Source: Amycolatopsis sp. NBC_01480 (lineage in GTDB: Bacteria; Actinomycetota; Actinomycetes; Mycobacteriales; Pseudonocardiaceae). From it: a stretch of 64,000 nucleotides of DNA. Made by a program: the position numbers and the translations under genes. The DNA lies in the NCBI RefSeq assembly GCF_036227205.1, contig NZ_CP109442.1:6138001-6202000 (forward strand), in the 5' to 3' direction. The notes beneath the pieces are model-generated. The model worked only from the letters and a program-made list of their open reading frames with translations. It was not told where the DNA came from and did not search any database. The first letter of the stretch is position 1, and every line of letters starts with the position of its first letter. Shown piece after piece: positions 16,976-26,674 of this stretch.

Positions 16976-18019
16976 GTGACCACCTCGACCCCGCCGGGAC
17001 CGGCCCGGCCCGTACTCACCGACCCTGCTCAGCTGATCGTGGCGCTCCCGTACCTGCTCGGGTTCATGCCCTCGGACTCGCTCGTCCTGCTCGGGCACCG
17101 CCCGCCCGGCACTGGCATCGGCCTGATCCTGCGGGCGGACCTGCCGCCCGAAGACCTGTTCGCGTACCAGGCTGATGCACTAGCGCCGCGCTTCCGGGGC
17201 GCCGTTCACCTCGGTGTCACCGCGGTTGTCGTCGGCGGCCGGGCCGAACCCGATGGCGGGCCGCCGTTCAGCGCGTTCGTCGCCGAGCTGCGGCGGGCGC
17301 TCGGCGAACACGGCCTGCTGCTGCTCCATCCACTGTGGACGGCCGCGATCGAGGAAGACGCGCCCTGGGCGTGTTACCGCGATGACGACTGCAGCGGCCT
17401 GCTGCCGGACCCGCGTGGCACGGTCATCGCCGCCGCCACGACCAATGCGGGGTTCGTGTCGTTCCCGAGCCGCGAGGACGTGGCCGCGTTGCTGGAGCCG
17501 CGCTCGCCGGAGGCGATCGTCCGCCGGACCGGGCTGCTCGGTCGCGCCGGGAAGTCGCCGTGGGGCACGGAAGACGTGGTCTCCGCGGCGGCCGCGGAGG
17601 TCCGCGCGGCGTTCCAGCGAAGACGGGCCGGCACCGACCACCTCGACGACGAGCAAGCGGTTCGCCTCGCGCACGCCCTCACGATCAAACCGGTCCGAGA
17701 CGCGTGCCTCGCGCTCACCACGCCGCCGGGCACCAGCGTGGCCCTGGAAGCAGAAGCCCTGTGGCTCTCACTCGTCAAAGAGCTGCCCGCTCCGCACCGC
17801 GCCGAGGCCGCCTGCCTGCTCGCGTACGCGACGCTGCTCCGGGGCGAAGGTGCGCTCGCCGGGATGGCTCTGGACAACGCTCTCGAGGCGAGTTCCGGCC
17901 ACCTGCTGGCCCAGCTGCTGTACGCAGTGTGGAACCGCGGCACCGACCCAGCGAAGCTCGCCGGCCTCGGGGCCGGGTCCGAAGTGGACCTCGGCCTCGA
18001 GGACACCGGCGATGGATAA
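16976..18019 (+). CDS. DUF4192 domain protein
   Basis: 347 aa, GTG 16976 with GGAGG very close upstream. It carries the DUF4192 hallmark near the N-terminus (PAQLIVALPYLLGFMPSDSLVLLG) and a second conserved block near the C-terminus (HRAEAACLLAYATLLRGEGALAGMALDNALEA). These proteins are widespread in actinobacteria and have no assigned function. No catalytic motif or membrane segment is seen. It converges with galE across 13 bp. Confidence 0.85.
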   Translation: MTTSTPPGPARPVLTDPAQLIVALPYLLGFMPSDSLVLLGHRPPGTGIGLILRADLPPEDLFAYQADALAPRFRGAVHLGVTAVVVGGRAEPDGGPPFSAFVAELRRALGEHGLLLLHPLWTAAIEEDAPWACYRDDDCSGLLPDPRGTVIAAATTNAGFVSFPSREDVAALLEPRSPEAIVRRTGLLGRAGKSPWGTEDVVSAAAAEVRAAFQRRRAGTDHLDDEQAVRLAHALTIKPVRDACLALTTPPGTSVALEAEALWLSLVKELPAPHRAEAACLLAYATLLRGEGALAGMALDNALEASSGHLLAQLLYAVWNRGTDPAKLAGLGAGSEVDLGLEDTGDG

Positions 18020-18032
18020 CCGGTCGGGCCAG

Positions 18033-19013
18033 TCAGGACTGGCGGGCGCGGGTGAACTCCCAGGCGTCGGAGACGATGCCCCGGAGGTCGGTGCGCTCGG
18101 GCTTCCAGCCGAGTTCCTCGGCGGCTTTCGCGCTGGAGGCGACGAGCACCGAAGGGTCACCGGCGCGGCGCTCGGCCACGACGGCCGGGATCGGGTGGCC
18201 GGTCACCTCCCGGCAGGCCTCGACGACCTCGAGGACCGAGAACCCGGTGCCGCTGCCCAGGTTGTAGATGCGGTGCTCGCCCGCCGTGGCGTGGCTCAGG
18301 GCCAGCTGGTGGGCGTCGGCGAGGTCGACGACGTGGATGTAGTCGCGGACAGCCGTGTGGTCGGGCGTCGGGTAGTCGTTGCCGTAGATCGAGATGTGCT
18401 CGCGGTCGCCGGTGGCGACCTGCAGGACTAGGGGGATGAGATGGGTTTCCGTGGTGTGCCGCTCGCCGAAGGCCCGGTATGCGCCCGCGACGTTGAAGTA
18501 GCGCAGGCTGACCGCCGCCAGGCCGTGGGCGCGCGCGAAGCTGGTGATGGCGTGGTCGATCGCGAGCTTGGACGCGCCATAGGTGTTGGTCGGCTGGGTC
18601 GGCGCGGTCTCCGGGATCGGCGAAGACTCCGGCTCGCCGTACGTGGCCGCGGTGGAGGAGAACACCAGGCGCGGGGTGCCGTTGGCCTTCATCGCCTCGA
18701 GCAGGCGCAGCGAGGTGACGACGTTGCCTTCCCAGTACTTCGCCGGGTCCGTCATCGACTCGCCGACCAGCGACTTCGCGGCGAAGTGCAGGACCCCGTC
18801 GAAGCCCTCGCCGAGGACGTCGGCGGCCACCTCGGCGGCGTCGCCCTGGATGAAGCGGGCGTCGGGGTGGACGGCGTCGGCATGCCCGGTGGACAGGTCG
18901 TCCACGACGGTGACCTGGTGACCGGCCTCGATGAGCCGCGCGGCGCACACACTGCCCACGTACCCGGCGCCACCCGTGACGATCAGTTTCAGGGGGCTCT
19001 GCTGGTCGGTCAC
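18033..19013 (-). CDS. galE: UDP-glucose 4-epimerase
   Basis: 326 aa from GTG 19013, with AAAGG 7 bp upstream; a GTG at 19052 is less likely. The NAD-binding loop GGAGYVGS, the Ser in SSTAATYG, and the catalytic Tyr-x-x-x-Lys in YGASK are all present, as is RYFNVAGA. It interconverts UDP-galactose and UDP-glucose, the last Leloir step. It follows ideR and galK on the same strand. No galT is seen in the window. Confidence 0.95.
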   Translation of the reverse strand: MTDQQSPLKLIVTGGAGYVGSVCAARLIEAGHQVTVVDDLSTGHADAVHPDARFIQGDAAEVAADVLGEGFDGVLHFAAKSLVGESMTDPAKYWEGNVVTSLRLLEAMKANGTPRLVFSSTAATYGEPESSPIPETAPTQPTNTYGASKLAIDHAITSFARAHGLAAVSLRYFNVAGAYRAFGERHTTETHLIPLVLQVATGDREHISIYGNDYPTPDHTAVRDYIHVVDLADAHQLALSHATAGEHRIYNLGSGTGFSVLEVVEACREVTGHPIPAVVAERRAGDPSVLVASSAKAAEELGWKPERTDLRGIVSDAWEFTRARQS

Positions 19014-19061
19014 GTCGTGGCCTTTCTGCTGAGGGTGGTGACTGTGCGGCACAGTCTTCCC

Positions 19062-19619
19062 TTACGGCGACGCGACGAGCCGCCCGGGGGTTGCCCCGGA
19101 TGGCTCAGCGCCGCGATCGGCCTCCTCCGGGGCCGACGCCGACGGGGCCCGTTTCGACCGTCCCCGGCTGGCGGCGGCCTGGATCAAGCCCGGCCGGATC
19201 GGGCCACACCCGGCGACGGGATCCCGGCGACTCCGGGCGCGACCGCCGAACGGCGCGCCAGAACCGCTGCCGAACCGCGCGCGAGGGCTGCTGTCGAGGG
19301 ACGCGCCGGGACCGCCGCCGAAGGGCGTGCCGGGGCTGCCGCCGAACCGAACGTCGGGGCCGCTGCCGATGGGCGCGCCAGGACTGCTGCCGAACCGCAC
19401 GCCAGGGCCGCTGCCGAAGGCCGCGCCAGAACCGCTGCCGAACCGCACGCCAGGGCCGCTGCCGAGGGGCGCGCCGGGACCGCCGTCAAGCCGGGTGCCA
19501 GGCTCGCCGCCGAACCGTGGGTCGAAGCCGCCGCCGAGGGGCGCGGCGGGACCGCCGTCAAACCGCACGCCAAGGCCGCCGCCGCAGGGCGCGCCGGGCG
19601 ACCCTGTCAGGACAGGCAA
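19062..19619 (-). CDS. Possible Gly/Pro-rich repeat protein between galK and galE (doubtful)
   Basis: 185-codon open frame in operon orientation, about 48 bp from each neighbour, starting with TTG. The translation of the array is an 8-residue repeat of the type GSGPGVRF or GGPGAPLG, followed by a basic, Ala-rich tail. Third positions are GC-rich in this frame, but other frames on both strands are also open. That is expected because a 24-bp repeat keeps every frame in phase. There is no clear ribosome site, domain or signal peptide. It may be non-coding. Confidence 0.25.
   Translation of the reverse strand: MPVLTGSPGAPCGGGLGVRFDGGPAAPLGGGFDPRFGGEPGTRLDGGPGAPLGSGPGVRFGSGSGAAFGSGPGVRFGSSPGAPIGSGPDVRFGGSPGTPFGGGPGASLDSSPRARFGSGSGAPFGGRARSRRDPVAGCGPIRPGLIQAAASRGRSKRAPSASAPEEADRGAEPSGATPGRLVASP
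19248..19607. repeat. 24-bp tandem repeat array, about 15 degenerate copies
   Basis: From 19248 the sequence runs in consecutive 24-bp units such as GAACCGCACGCCAGGG+CCGCTGCC (19392-19415, repeated exactly at 19440-19463) and GAGGGGCGCGCCGGGA+CCGCCGTC (19464-19487). Nearly every unit ends in CCGCTGCC or CCGCCG(C/T)C. Phase is kept to about 19607. It fills most of the galK-galE gap. The unit length is a multiple of three, so it would be tolerated within a reading frame. Confidence 0.85.
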
Positions 19620-19667
19620 CCGCCGAACGCCCCGCCGGAAACGACTGCCGAGACTCCAGGCCGAGGC

Positions 19668-20867
19668 TCAGACCTCGTCGCGGCCGGCACCTCGCGAAGG
19701 AACGGCCGTGAACGTCCGCGGGCGGCGCAGGCCCGCGTTGTCGAACGCGGTCTCCACAGCCGAGCGGACCGTCTCCAGATCGTCCTCGCGCACCAGCGCG
19801 ATGGCCGAGCCGCCGAAACCGCCGCCGGTCATCCGGGCGCCCAGTGCGCCGGCTGCCCGGGCGGAGTCGACCGCCAGGTCGAGTTCGGTGGTCGAGATGC
19901 GGTAGTCGTCGCGCATGCTCACGTGCGAAGCGTCGAGGTACGGGCCGATCTCGGCCAGCTTGCCCTGGTGCAGCAGGTCGACGACGTCGAGCACCCGCTG
20001 GTTCTCGGTGACCACGTGGCGCACCAGCGGAGCGAGCTCGTCCGGCAGCTGGGCCAGCGCGGCGGGCAGGCCTTCGAGCGTCACGTCACGCAAGGCCTTG
20101 ACGCCGAGCAGTTCGGCGGCGCGCTCGGTGCCGCGGCGGCGCTCGCCGTAGCCGCCTTCGGCGTGGGAGTGCTTGGTGCGGGTGTCCATGATCAGGATCC
20201 GCACGCCGGCCTCGGCCAGCGGGAACGGGACCTGCTCCATCTCGCCCGAGCGGACGTCGAGGAACAGCACGCACGACTCGGTGCAGCACAGCGAGGCCGT
20301 CTGGTCGAGCAGCCCGGTGGGGGCGCCGACGAAGTCGTTCTCGGACCGCTGCACCCAGAGGGCGATCTGCGGCCGGTCCGGCGCTCCGGGCGTGTCGCCG
20401 TCGATCTCCACGGCGTCGACCTCCAGACCGGCGAGGCCCAGCAGGGCCAGCGTCACGGCGCACTCCAGCGCGTGCGAGGAGGACAGGCCCGCGCCCGACG
20501 GCACGTCACCGGCGATGACCAGGTCGGCGCCCGCGGCGTAGCCCTGGTCCCGCAGCACCCAGGCGACACCGGCGGGATAGGCCGCCCAGCCCGTGACGGA
20601 CCGGGGCTCCAGCGACGCGATTTCGAGCGGGCCGGACTGCTGGAGCTGCCCGTCGTCGCCGAGGGTGGCGACGTTCAGCACCCCGTCCTGGCGCGGCGTC
20701 CCGGCCGCGGCCAGGCGGTGGGGCAGGGCGAAGGGCAGGACGAATCCGTCGTTGTAGTCGGTGTGCTCGCCGATCAGGTTGACCCGGCCCGGCGCGGACC
20801 AGACCCCGGCCGGGGCCCGCCCGTGGATCCGGCGGAACGCCTCGGCCGCTTCGGTGGCGGGGCTCAC
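19668..20867 (-). CDS. galK: Galactokinase
   Basis: 399 aa, GTG at 20867 overlapping the ideR stop (GTGA). All three GHMP/galactokinase signatures are present: [19 protein letters not shown] near the N-terminus, the phosphate loop [11 protein letters not shown] near residue 135, and [13 protein letters not shown] near the C-terminus. It phosphorylates galactose at O-1 using ATP. Direct coupling to ideR means its expression should follow that of the iron regulator. The repeat array lies just downstream. Confidence 0.95.
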   Translation of the reverse strand: MSPATEAAEAFRRIHGRAPAGVWSAPGRVNLIGEHTDYNDGFVLPFALPHRLAAAGTPRQDGVLNVATLGDDGQLQQSGPLEIASLEPRSVTGWAAYPAGVAWVLRDQGYAAGADLVIAGDVPSGAGLSSSHALECAVTLALLGLAGLEVDAVEIDGDTPGAPDRPQIALWVQRSENDFVGAPTGLLDQTASLCCTESCVLFLDVRSGEMEQVPFPLAEAGVRILIMDTRTKHSHAEGGYGERRRGTERAAELLGVKALRDVTLEGLPAALAQLPDELAPLVRHVVTENQRVLDVVDLLHQGKLAEIGPYLDASHVSMRDDYRISTTELDLAVDSARAAGALGARMTGGGFGGSAIALVREDDLETVRSAVETAFDNAGLRRPRTFTAVPSRGAGRDEV

Positions 20868-21559
20868 CTGGCCTGCGCCAGCACCGCGTGCAGGGCCGAC
20901 GTCGCGACCTGTGCGCTGCAGTCCGTGCCGGTGACCTCGATGGTCACGCTGCCGCCGTTCGCCTTGCCGATCCGGACCCGGCCGCCGGGCACGATGCCGA
21001 CGGACTTCAGCTCGGTCATCAGCGACTCGTCCAGCTGGACGTGCTCGGCGATCCGCCGGATCTCGACGTCGCCGCCGCCGGTGCGGGCGAACTCGTCGAG
21101 CCGCACCAGGTCGGACTCGGGCGGCGGGGCGGGGTCGCCGTCGCCGAGCTTGTCCAGGCCGGGAATCGGGTTGCCGTACGGGGACGTGGTCGGGTGGTCG
21201 AGCAGCTTGACCAGCTTGCGCTCCACCGCCTCGCTCATCACGTGCTCCCAGCGGCAGGCCTCGGTGTGGACGTGCTCCCACTCGAGGCCGATGACGTCGA
21301 CGAGGAGGCGTTCGGCCAGGCGGTGCTTGCGCATCACCGCGATGGCCAGCTCGCGGCCGTGGTCGGTCAGCTGCAGGTGCCGGTCGTCGGCCACGACCAC
21401 CAGCCCGTCGCGCTCCATCCTGGCCACGGTCTGGCTCACGGTGGGGCCACTCTGCTGCAGCCGTTCCGCGATGCGGGCCCGCAGCGGGACGACACCCTCT
21501 TCTTCGAGCTCGTAAATCGTACGCAAGTACATCTCGGTGGTGTCGATGAGATCGTTCAC
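20864..21559 (-). CDS. ideR: Iron-dependent repressor, DtxR/IdeR family
   Basis: 231 aa from GTG 21559 (the usual start [22 protein letters not shown]). The winged helix ([25 protein letters not shown]), the metal-binding dimerisation domain ([24 protein letters not shown]), the linker [17 protein letters not shown] segment and the C-terminal SH3-like domain are all present. The length matches mycobacterial IdeR (about 230 aa). With Fe(II) bound it represses siderophore and iron-uptake genes. galE of corynebacteria is also co-transcribed with the dtxR homologue, so this linkage looks ancestral. Confidence 0.93.
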   Translation of the reverse strand: MNDLIDTTEMYLRTIYELEEEGVVPLRARIAERLQQSGPTVSQTVARMERDGLVVVADDRHLQLTDHGRELAIAVMRKHRLAERLLVDVIGLEWEHVHTEACRWEHVMSEAVERKLVKLLDHPTTSPYGNPIPGLDKLGDGDPAPPPESDLVRLDEFARTGGGDVEIRRIAEHVQLDESLMTELKSVGIVPGGRVRIGKANGGSVTIEVTGTDCSAQVATSALHAVLAQAR

Positions 21560-21695
21560 GCTGTCCCCTTCGTCCGCGTAGCTCATCGTAGTCGCTGGCC
21601 CCGACAGCGAGGGCGCGCCTCGACGTAACAAGTCCCGGGCGGGGAAAAGTCCGGGCCCGGTGGGCGAAGACCGTCCGGACCTGCAGGATGGGGTC

Positions 21696-22535
21696 ATGCG
21701 ACCGTTGATCACCACTGCCGAGCTCACCGCCCTGCCCGCGGGGGAGCGCCCGGCCGTACTGGACGTCCGCTGGCGGCTCGGCGGCCCGCCCGGCGCCGAG
21801 TCCTACCGGGACGGGCACCTGCCCGGGGCGGTGTTCGTCGACCTGGACACCGCGCTCGCCTCGCCGCCCGGCGAGGGTGGCAGGCATCCGTTGCCGGATC
21901 CGGCCGATCTGCAGCGTGAGCTGCGGAAAGCCGGGGTGCGCACCGGCCGTCCGGTGGTGGTCTACGACGACGCCGACGGCTCGGTCGCGGCGCGGGCGTG
22001 GTGGCTGCTGCGCTGGGCCGGCCACCAGGACGTGGCGGTGCTCGACGGCGGTTACGCAGCGTGGATCGCCGACGGCGGCGCAGTGACTGCCGAAGTCCCG
22101 GTCCCCGAACCGGGTGACATCGAGGTGGTCCCGGGCGGCATGCCGGTGCTCTCCGCCGACGAGGCCGCGGCGCTGGCCAGGGAGGGCGTTTTGTTCGACG
22201 CGCGCGCGAGGGCGCGTTACGCGGGCGAGACCGAGCCGGTCGACCCGCGCGCCGGCCACATCCCCGGCGCGGTCAACGCACCCTCGGCAGCGCACGTCGG
22301 CGCCGACGGCCGCTGGCGCACCCCGGCGGACCTCGCCGAGCGATTCGCCACCCTGGGCCTCCGCGACGACGCGCCGGCCGGTGCCTACTGCGGGTCCGGC
22401 GTCACGGCTTCGTCGGTGGTGCTGGCCTTGGAGGTCGCGGGCCACGCGGCCCCGGCGGCTCTGTACGCGGGCTCGTGGTCGCACTGGTCCCGCGACCCCG
22501 AACGCCCGGCCGCCACGGGCAACGAACCGGGCTGA
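21696..22535 (+). CDS. Rhodanese-type sulfurtransferase
   Basis: 279 aa, ATG 21696. It has two rhodanese domains. The N-terminal one is inactive ([14 protein letters not shown], no Cys); the C-terminal one has the active-site Cys in [10 protein letters not shown]. The layout and length fit thiosulfate or 3-mercaptopyruvate sulfurtransferases (about 280 aa). The active loop CGSGVT is closer to the mercaptopyruvate type, but substrate preference is not certain. It is divergent from ideR. Confidence 0.88.
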   Translation: MRPLITTAELTALPAGERPAVLDVRWRLGGPPGAESYRDGHLPGAVFVDLDTALASPPGEGGRHPLPDPADLQRELRKAGVRTGRPVVVYDDADGSVAARAWWLLRWAGHQDVAVLDGGYAAWIADGGAVTAEVPVPEPGDIEVVPGGMPVLSADEAAALAREGVLFDARARARYAGETEPVDPRAGHIPGAVNAPSAAHVGADGRWRTPADLAERFATLGLRDDAPAGAYCGSGVTASSVVLALEVAGHAAPAALYAGSWSHWSRDPERPAATGNEPG

Positions 22536-22637
22536 CCCACCCGGCCCGGCCTGGCTCGCGCTGCCTGTGGTGGCGCCAGGGTTGGGGGTGGGTGTGAAGG
22601 GCGGCTGGGTGGGCGTCCGGCCAGTACAGTGCGGGGC

Positions 22638-23810
22638 ATGGCCTCGCCTGCTGTCGTCTGGGATTCCGCGCTGCTGGGGTACGACCTCGGCGGTGAGCAT
22701 CCGTTCAACCCCGTCCGGCTGGAGCTCACGGTGCGGCTCGCGACGGAGCTCGGGGTGCTGGACGGGGTGGAGCTGCTCGTGCCGTCCGCCGCGGGGGACG
22801 AGGAGCTGCTGCGGATCCACGCGCCCGAGTACCTCGCCGCCGTGCGGGAGGCGCCGCTGGTCGGGTGGGACGTCGGGCATGGGCTGGGGACGAGCGACAA
22901 CCCCGTGTTCAGCGGCATGCACGAGGCGTCCGCGCTGGTGGTCGGGTCGACGTTGCTGGCCGCGCGCAAGATCGCCGACGGCGAGGTCAAGCGGGCGGTG
23001 AACATCGCGGGCGGGCTGCACCACGCGATGCGCGACCACGCGTCCGGCTTCTGCGTCTACAACGACTGCTCGGTCGCCATTTCGTGGCTGCTCGACCACG
23101 GCTTCGACCGCATCGCGTATATCGACACCGACGTCCACCACGGCGACGGCGTCCAAGCCGCCTTCTACGACGACCCGCGGGTGCTCACCGTTTCGCTGCA
23201 CCAGCACCCGTTCACGCTCTGGCCCGGCACCGGCTACTCCGCCGAGACCGGCAAGGACAAAGCCACCGGCACCGCCGTGAACGTGCCGCTGCCGCCGCAC
23301 ACGCGGGACCCCGGGTGGCTGCGGGCGTTCAACGCCGTGGTGCCCTCGCTGCTCGCGGAGTTCGAGCCGCAGATCCTGGTGACGCAGTGCGGCGTCGACT
23401 CGCATGAGGAGGACCCGCTCGCCGACCTGTCGCTGTCCGTCGACGGGCACCGCGCGATCTACACCACCCTGCGCGATCTCGCCGAGACTTACACCGGTGG
23501 ACGCTGGCTGGCCGTCGGCGGGGGCGGCTACCAGCTGGTCCGTGTCGTTCCGCGCTCGTGGACGCACCTGATCGCCACTGTGCTCGACCGCGATGTCGCG
23601 CCCGAGACGCCGCTGCCGCCGGGCTGGGTCGACGCCGTCACGCGCGCCGCGCCGGCCACGGAAATCCCGCGCACCATGACCGACGACCGGGACACGACCT
23701 TCAAACCGTGGGGCGACGACGCCGACGAGCCGGTGGACATCGCCATCCGGGACACCCGCCGCGCCGTCTTCCCGCTGCACGGCCTGGACCCAGACGATCC
23801 GAGGGACTGA
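22638..23810 (+). CDS. acuC: AcuC-type protein deacetylase (histone deacetylase family)
   Basis: 390 aa, ATG 22638. Zinc-dependent deacetylase motifs are clear: GGLHHAMRDHASGFCVYND (the His-His pair), DTDVHHGDGVQAAFY (Asp and His zinc ligands), VTQCGVDSHEEDPL (third Asp) and a Gly-rich GGGGY near the end. In Bacillus, AcuC removes acetyl groups from acetyl-CoA synthetase. Two bases separate it from a GNAT/acyl-CoA synthetase fusion, the expected opposing acetylase. Confidence 0.92.
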   Translation: MASPAVVWDSALLGYDLGGEHPFNPVRLELTVRLATELGVLDGVELLVPSAAGDEELLRIHAPEYLAAVREAPLVGWDVGHGLGTSDNPVFSGMHEASALVVGSTLLAARKIADGEVKRAVNIAGGLHHAMRDHASGFCVYNDCSVAISWLLDHGFDRIAYIDTDVHHGDGVQAAFYDDPRVLTVSLHQHPFTLWPGTGYSAETGKDKATGTAVNVPLPPHTRDPGWLRAFNAVVPSLLAEFEPQILVTQCGVDSHEEDPLADLSLSVDGHRAIYTTLRDLAETYTGGRWLAVGGGGYQLVRVVPRSWTHLIATVLDRDVAPETPLPPGWVDAVTRAAPATEIPRTMTDDRDTTFKPWGDDADEPVDIAIRDTRRAVFPLHGLDPDDPRD

Positions 23811-23812
23811 CC

Positions 23813-26674
23813 ATGCCCGAAGACGACACCACACCGGCCGAGGGGACCACACCCGGCAACAGCACAGCCGGCAGCGGCAAACCCAGCGGCAGCAACCAGT
23901 CCGGCGACCACCGGCCCAGCGAACAAACAGCGCCCGGCAACCCCGCCGCGTCCGGCGGCGACCAGCCCGGCAGTGATCGGCAAGACCGGAAGGGTCTCCG
24001 CGACCCCTTCGACTACCCGCGGGACTGGGAAGCCGACGTCGTCCTCTCCGACGGCGGCACCGTGCACCTGCGGCCGGTAGTACCGAGCGACGCCGACGGG
24101 CTGGTTGCCTTGCACGGGCGGCTTTCCGAGCGCACCCGTTACTTCCGGTACTTCGGCGCGTACCCGCGGATCCCGCCGCGGGATCTGGTGCGGTTCTCCA
24201 CCGTCGACCATCACGACCGGGTCGCGTTCGCGGCGTTGCTGGGGGACGACATCGTCGCGGTGGGGCGGTATGAGCGGCTGGACCAGGGGCCGTCGGCGGA
24301 GGTGGCGTTCCTGGTGGACGATCGGCATCAGGGGCGCGGGCTCGGCTCGATCCTGCTGGAGCACCTGGCCGCGGCCGCGTCGGAGAGCGGGCTGCGGCGG
24401 TTCGTCGCCGAAGTGCTGAGTGAGAACGCCGCGATGGTGCGCGTGTTCCGCGACGCCGGGTACCAGGTCAGCCGCGCGATCGAGGAAGGCGTGCTGCACC
24501 TGGAGTTCGACATCGACCCGACGGAGGAGTCGCTGGCCGTCGCGCGGTCGCGGGAGCAGGCGGCCGAGGCGCGCAGTGTGCACAACCTGCTGCACCCGCG
24601 TTCGGTGGCGGTGATCGGGGCGTCCACGGACCACATGAAGGTCGGCCACGTCGCGTTCCGGAACCTGCTCGCCGCCGACTTCACCGGCACCGTCTACCCG
24701 GTCAACCCCGAGCACCGCTCGGTCCGCGGCGTGCGCGCCTACCCGTCGGTGCTCGACATCCCGGACCCGGTCGACCTCGCGCTGGTCGCGGTGCCGGCCG
24801 AAGCCGTCGAGTCCGTGCTGGACGCCTGCCTGGCGAAGGGCGTGAAAACGCTGCTGATCGTGTCCGGAGGCTTCGGCGAGTCCGGGCCGCTGGGGCTGCA
24901 CGCGGAGCTGCGGCTCGTCGGCGAGGCCCGCGCGCACGGCATGCGCGTGGTCGGGCCGAACGCGCTCGGAGTGCTCAACACCGCGAACGACGTCCGGCTG
25001 AACGCGACGCTCGCGCCGGTCCTGCCCAAGCGCGGCCGCACCGGCTTCTTCTGCCAGTCCGGCGCGCTGGGCACGGCGATCCTGGCCGACGCCGGCTCGC
25101 GCGGGCTCGGGCTGTCGACCTTCGTCTCGGCGGGCAACCGCGCCGACGTCTCGGGCAACGATCTGTTGCAGTACTGGGAAACCGACCCGGACACCGACCT
25201 GGTGCTGCTGTACCTCGAGTCGTTCGGCAACCCGCGCAAGTTCGCGCGGCTGGCGCGGCGGCTGGGGCGCAGCAAGCCCATCGTCGCGGTCAAGTCGGGA
25301 CGGCACGCGGTACGGCCGCAGCTGGCGGCGACGTCGGCGGAGGTCGACGAAGCGAGCGTGAAGGCGCTGTTCGAGCAGGCGGGCGTGGTGCGCGTCGAGT
25401 CCCTCGCACAGCTCTTCGACACGGCGCTGGTGTTCGCGCACCAGCCGCTGCCCGCCGGGCCGCGGATCGGGATCGTCGGCAACTCCATCGCCATCGGGCT
25501 GCTGGCCGCGGACACCGCGCGGTCGCAGGGGCTGCGGCTGGCCTTCGATCCGGTCGACATCGGGCCGCAGGCCGGGCCGGAGGAGTTCGCCGCCGCCGTG
25601 CGCGAGGCGCTGGACTCCCCGGACACCGACGCGTTGATCGCCGTTTTCGCTCCGCCCGTTGCGATCCCGGGCGCGGCGTACGCGCGGGCGTTGCGCGAAG
25701 CGGTCGTGGAACTGAAGCAGAGCAAGCCGATCGTCTCGACGTTCCTCGCCGCCGAAGGGGTGCCGGACGAGCTGGCCGTGCTCTCGGACGACGGCGTGCC
25801 GACGCGCGGCTCGATCCCGTCGTACCCCAGCCCGGAGCGCGCGGTGGACGCGCTTGCCCGCGTCGTCCGGTACGCCGCGTGGCGGCAGCGGCCGCAGGGT
25901 GCGCTGGTTCGCCCCGGCGGGATGCACGTGGAGCAGGCGCAGGAGCTGGTGCGGGAGCTGCTTTCGGACGAGGAGGGCCATTCGACGCTGCTGTCGGACG
26001 ACGACGTGGTACGCCTGCTCGGCTGTTACGGCGTGGACGTGGTCCCGTTCCGCGTGGTGTCCACTGTGGACGACGCGGTGGCGGCGGCCGCCGGGCTGGG
26101 CTACCCGGTCACGCTCAAGGCCGTCGACGAGCGGCTGCGCGGCCGGCCTGACCTCGCCGGCGTGCGGCTGGACCTGACGTCGGAGGACTCCGTGCGCGTC
26201 GCGTACCGGGACCTGCGCGAGGTTTCCGGCGACGACGACGTGTACGTGCAGCGGATGGCGCCGAAGGGCATTTCCTGCGTGATCGGCCTGCAGGACGACC
26301 CGTCGTTCGGCACGCTCGTGTCGTTCGGGTTGTCCGGCCTGGTCAGCACGCTGCTGGGCGACCGGGCCTACCGCGCGGTCCCGCTGACCGATGTGGACGC
26401 CGCGACGCTCATCCGCGAGCCCCGCACGTCGCCGCTGCTCACCGGCTACCGCGGCGACGAGCCCGCGGACCTCGCGGCGTTGCAGGACATGGTGTTGCGC
26501 GTGGCCGCGCTGGCCGAGGACAACCCGGAGGTCCGCTCGCTGTCGCTGGACCCGATCCTGGCCTCGCCGGACGGCGCCTTCGTCGCGAACGCCCGGATGG
26601 TGCTGGGGCCGCCGCCCAGCCGCCCGGACACCGGCCCGCGCCGCCTGCGGCACATCACGCCGGCCGACTCGTAA
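23813..26674 (+). CDS. GNAT acetyltransferase fused to NDP-forming acyl-CoA synthetase-like domain (Pat type)
   Basis: 953 aa, ATG 23813. Residues 1-65 are a disordered Gly/Ser/Pro linker. A GNAT domain covers about 70-230, with the acetyl-CoA loop in DDRHQGRGLGSILLEHL. From about 245 onward comes an ADP-forming acyl-CoA synthetase-like region (HPRSVAVIGAST, GNSIAIGLLAADTARSQG, then an ATP-grasp-like end). The loop that holds the catalytic His in true synthetases (usually SHTGALAG) reads ATSAEVDEAS here, so the synthetase part is probably regulatory, as in Salmonella Pat. It is likely to acetylate acetyl-CoA synthetase, opposing AcuC upstream. Confidence 0.85.
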   Translation: MPEDDTTPAEGTTPGNSTAGSGKPSGSNQSGDHRPSEQTAPGNPAASGGDQPGSDRQDRKGLRDPFDYPRDWEADVVLSDGGTVHLRPVVPSDADGLVALHGRLSERTRYFRYFGAYPRIPPRDLVRFSTVDHHDRVAFAALLGDDIVAVGRYERLDQGPSAEVAFLVDDRHQGRGLGSILLEHLAAAASESGLRRFVAEVLSENAAMVRVFRDAGYQVSRAIEEGVLHLEFDIDPTEESLAVARSREQAAEARSVHNLLHPRSVAVIGASTDHMKVGHVAFRNLLAADFTGTVYPVNPEHRSVRGVRAYPSVLDIPDPVDLALVAVPAEAVESVLDACLAKGVKTLLIVSGGFGESGPLGLHAELRLVGEARAHGMRVVGPNALGVLNTANDVRLNATLAPVLPKRGRTGFFCQSGALGTAILADAGSRGLGLSTFVSAGNRADVSGNDLLQYWETDPDTDLVLLYLESFGNPRKFARLARRLGRSKPIVAVKSGRHAVRPQLAATSAEVDEASVKALFEQAGVVRVESLAQLFDTALVFAHQPLPAGPRIGIVGNSIAIGLLAADTARSQGLRLAFDPVDIGPQAGPEEFAAAVREALDSPDTDALIAVFAPPVAIPGAAYARALREAVVELKQSKPIVSTFLAAEGVPDELAVLSDDGVPTRGSIPSYPSPERAVDALARVVRYAAWRQRPQGALVRPGGMHVEQAQELVRELLSDEEGHSTLLSDDDVVRLLGCYGVDVVPFRVVSTVDDAVAAAAGLGYPVTLKAVDERLRGRPDLAGVRLDLTSEDSVRVAYRDLREVSGDDDVYVQRMAPKGISCVIGLQDDPSFGTLVSFGLSGLVSTLLGDRAYRAVPLTDVDAATLIREPRTSPLLTGYRGDEPADLAALQDMVLRVAALAEDNPEVRSLSLDPILASPDGAFVANARMVLGPPPSRPDTGPRRLRHITPADS

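Noticed and set aside
19248..19607. CRISPR array
   Set aside because: The 24-bp units are contiguous and degenerate, with no unique spacers and no cas genes nearby.
18441..21515. Very long plus-strand open frame opposite galE, galK and ideR
   Set aside because: It is antisense to three well-identified genes, has no domain or ribosome site, and arises from the GC-rich third positions of the real genes.
19668..23852. 1394-codon minus-strand open frame extending galK upstream
   Set aside because: Only the last 399 codons are galactokinase. The rest is antisense to the sulfurtransferase and acuC or out of frame with ideR.
23528..26653. 1041-codon minus-strand open frame
   Set aside because: It is a shadow of the GNAT/acyl-CoA synthetase gene, with Arg/Gly/His-rich composition and no recognisable domain.
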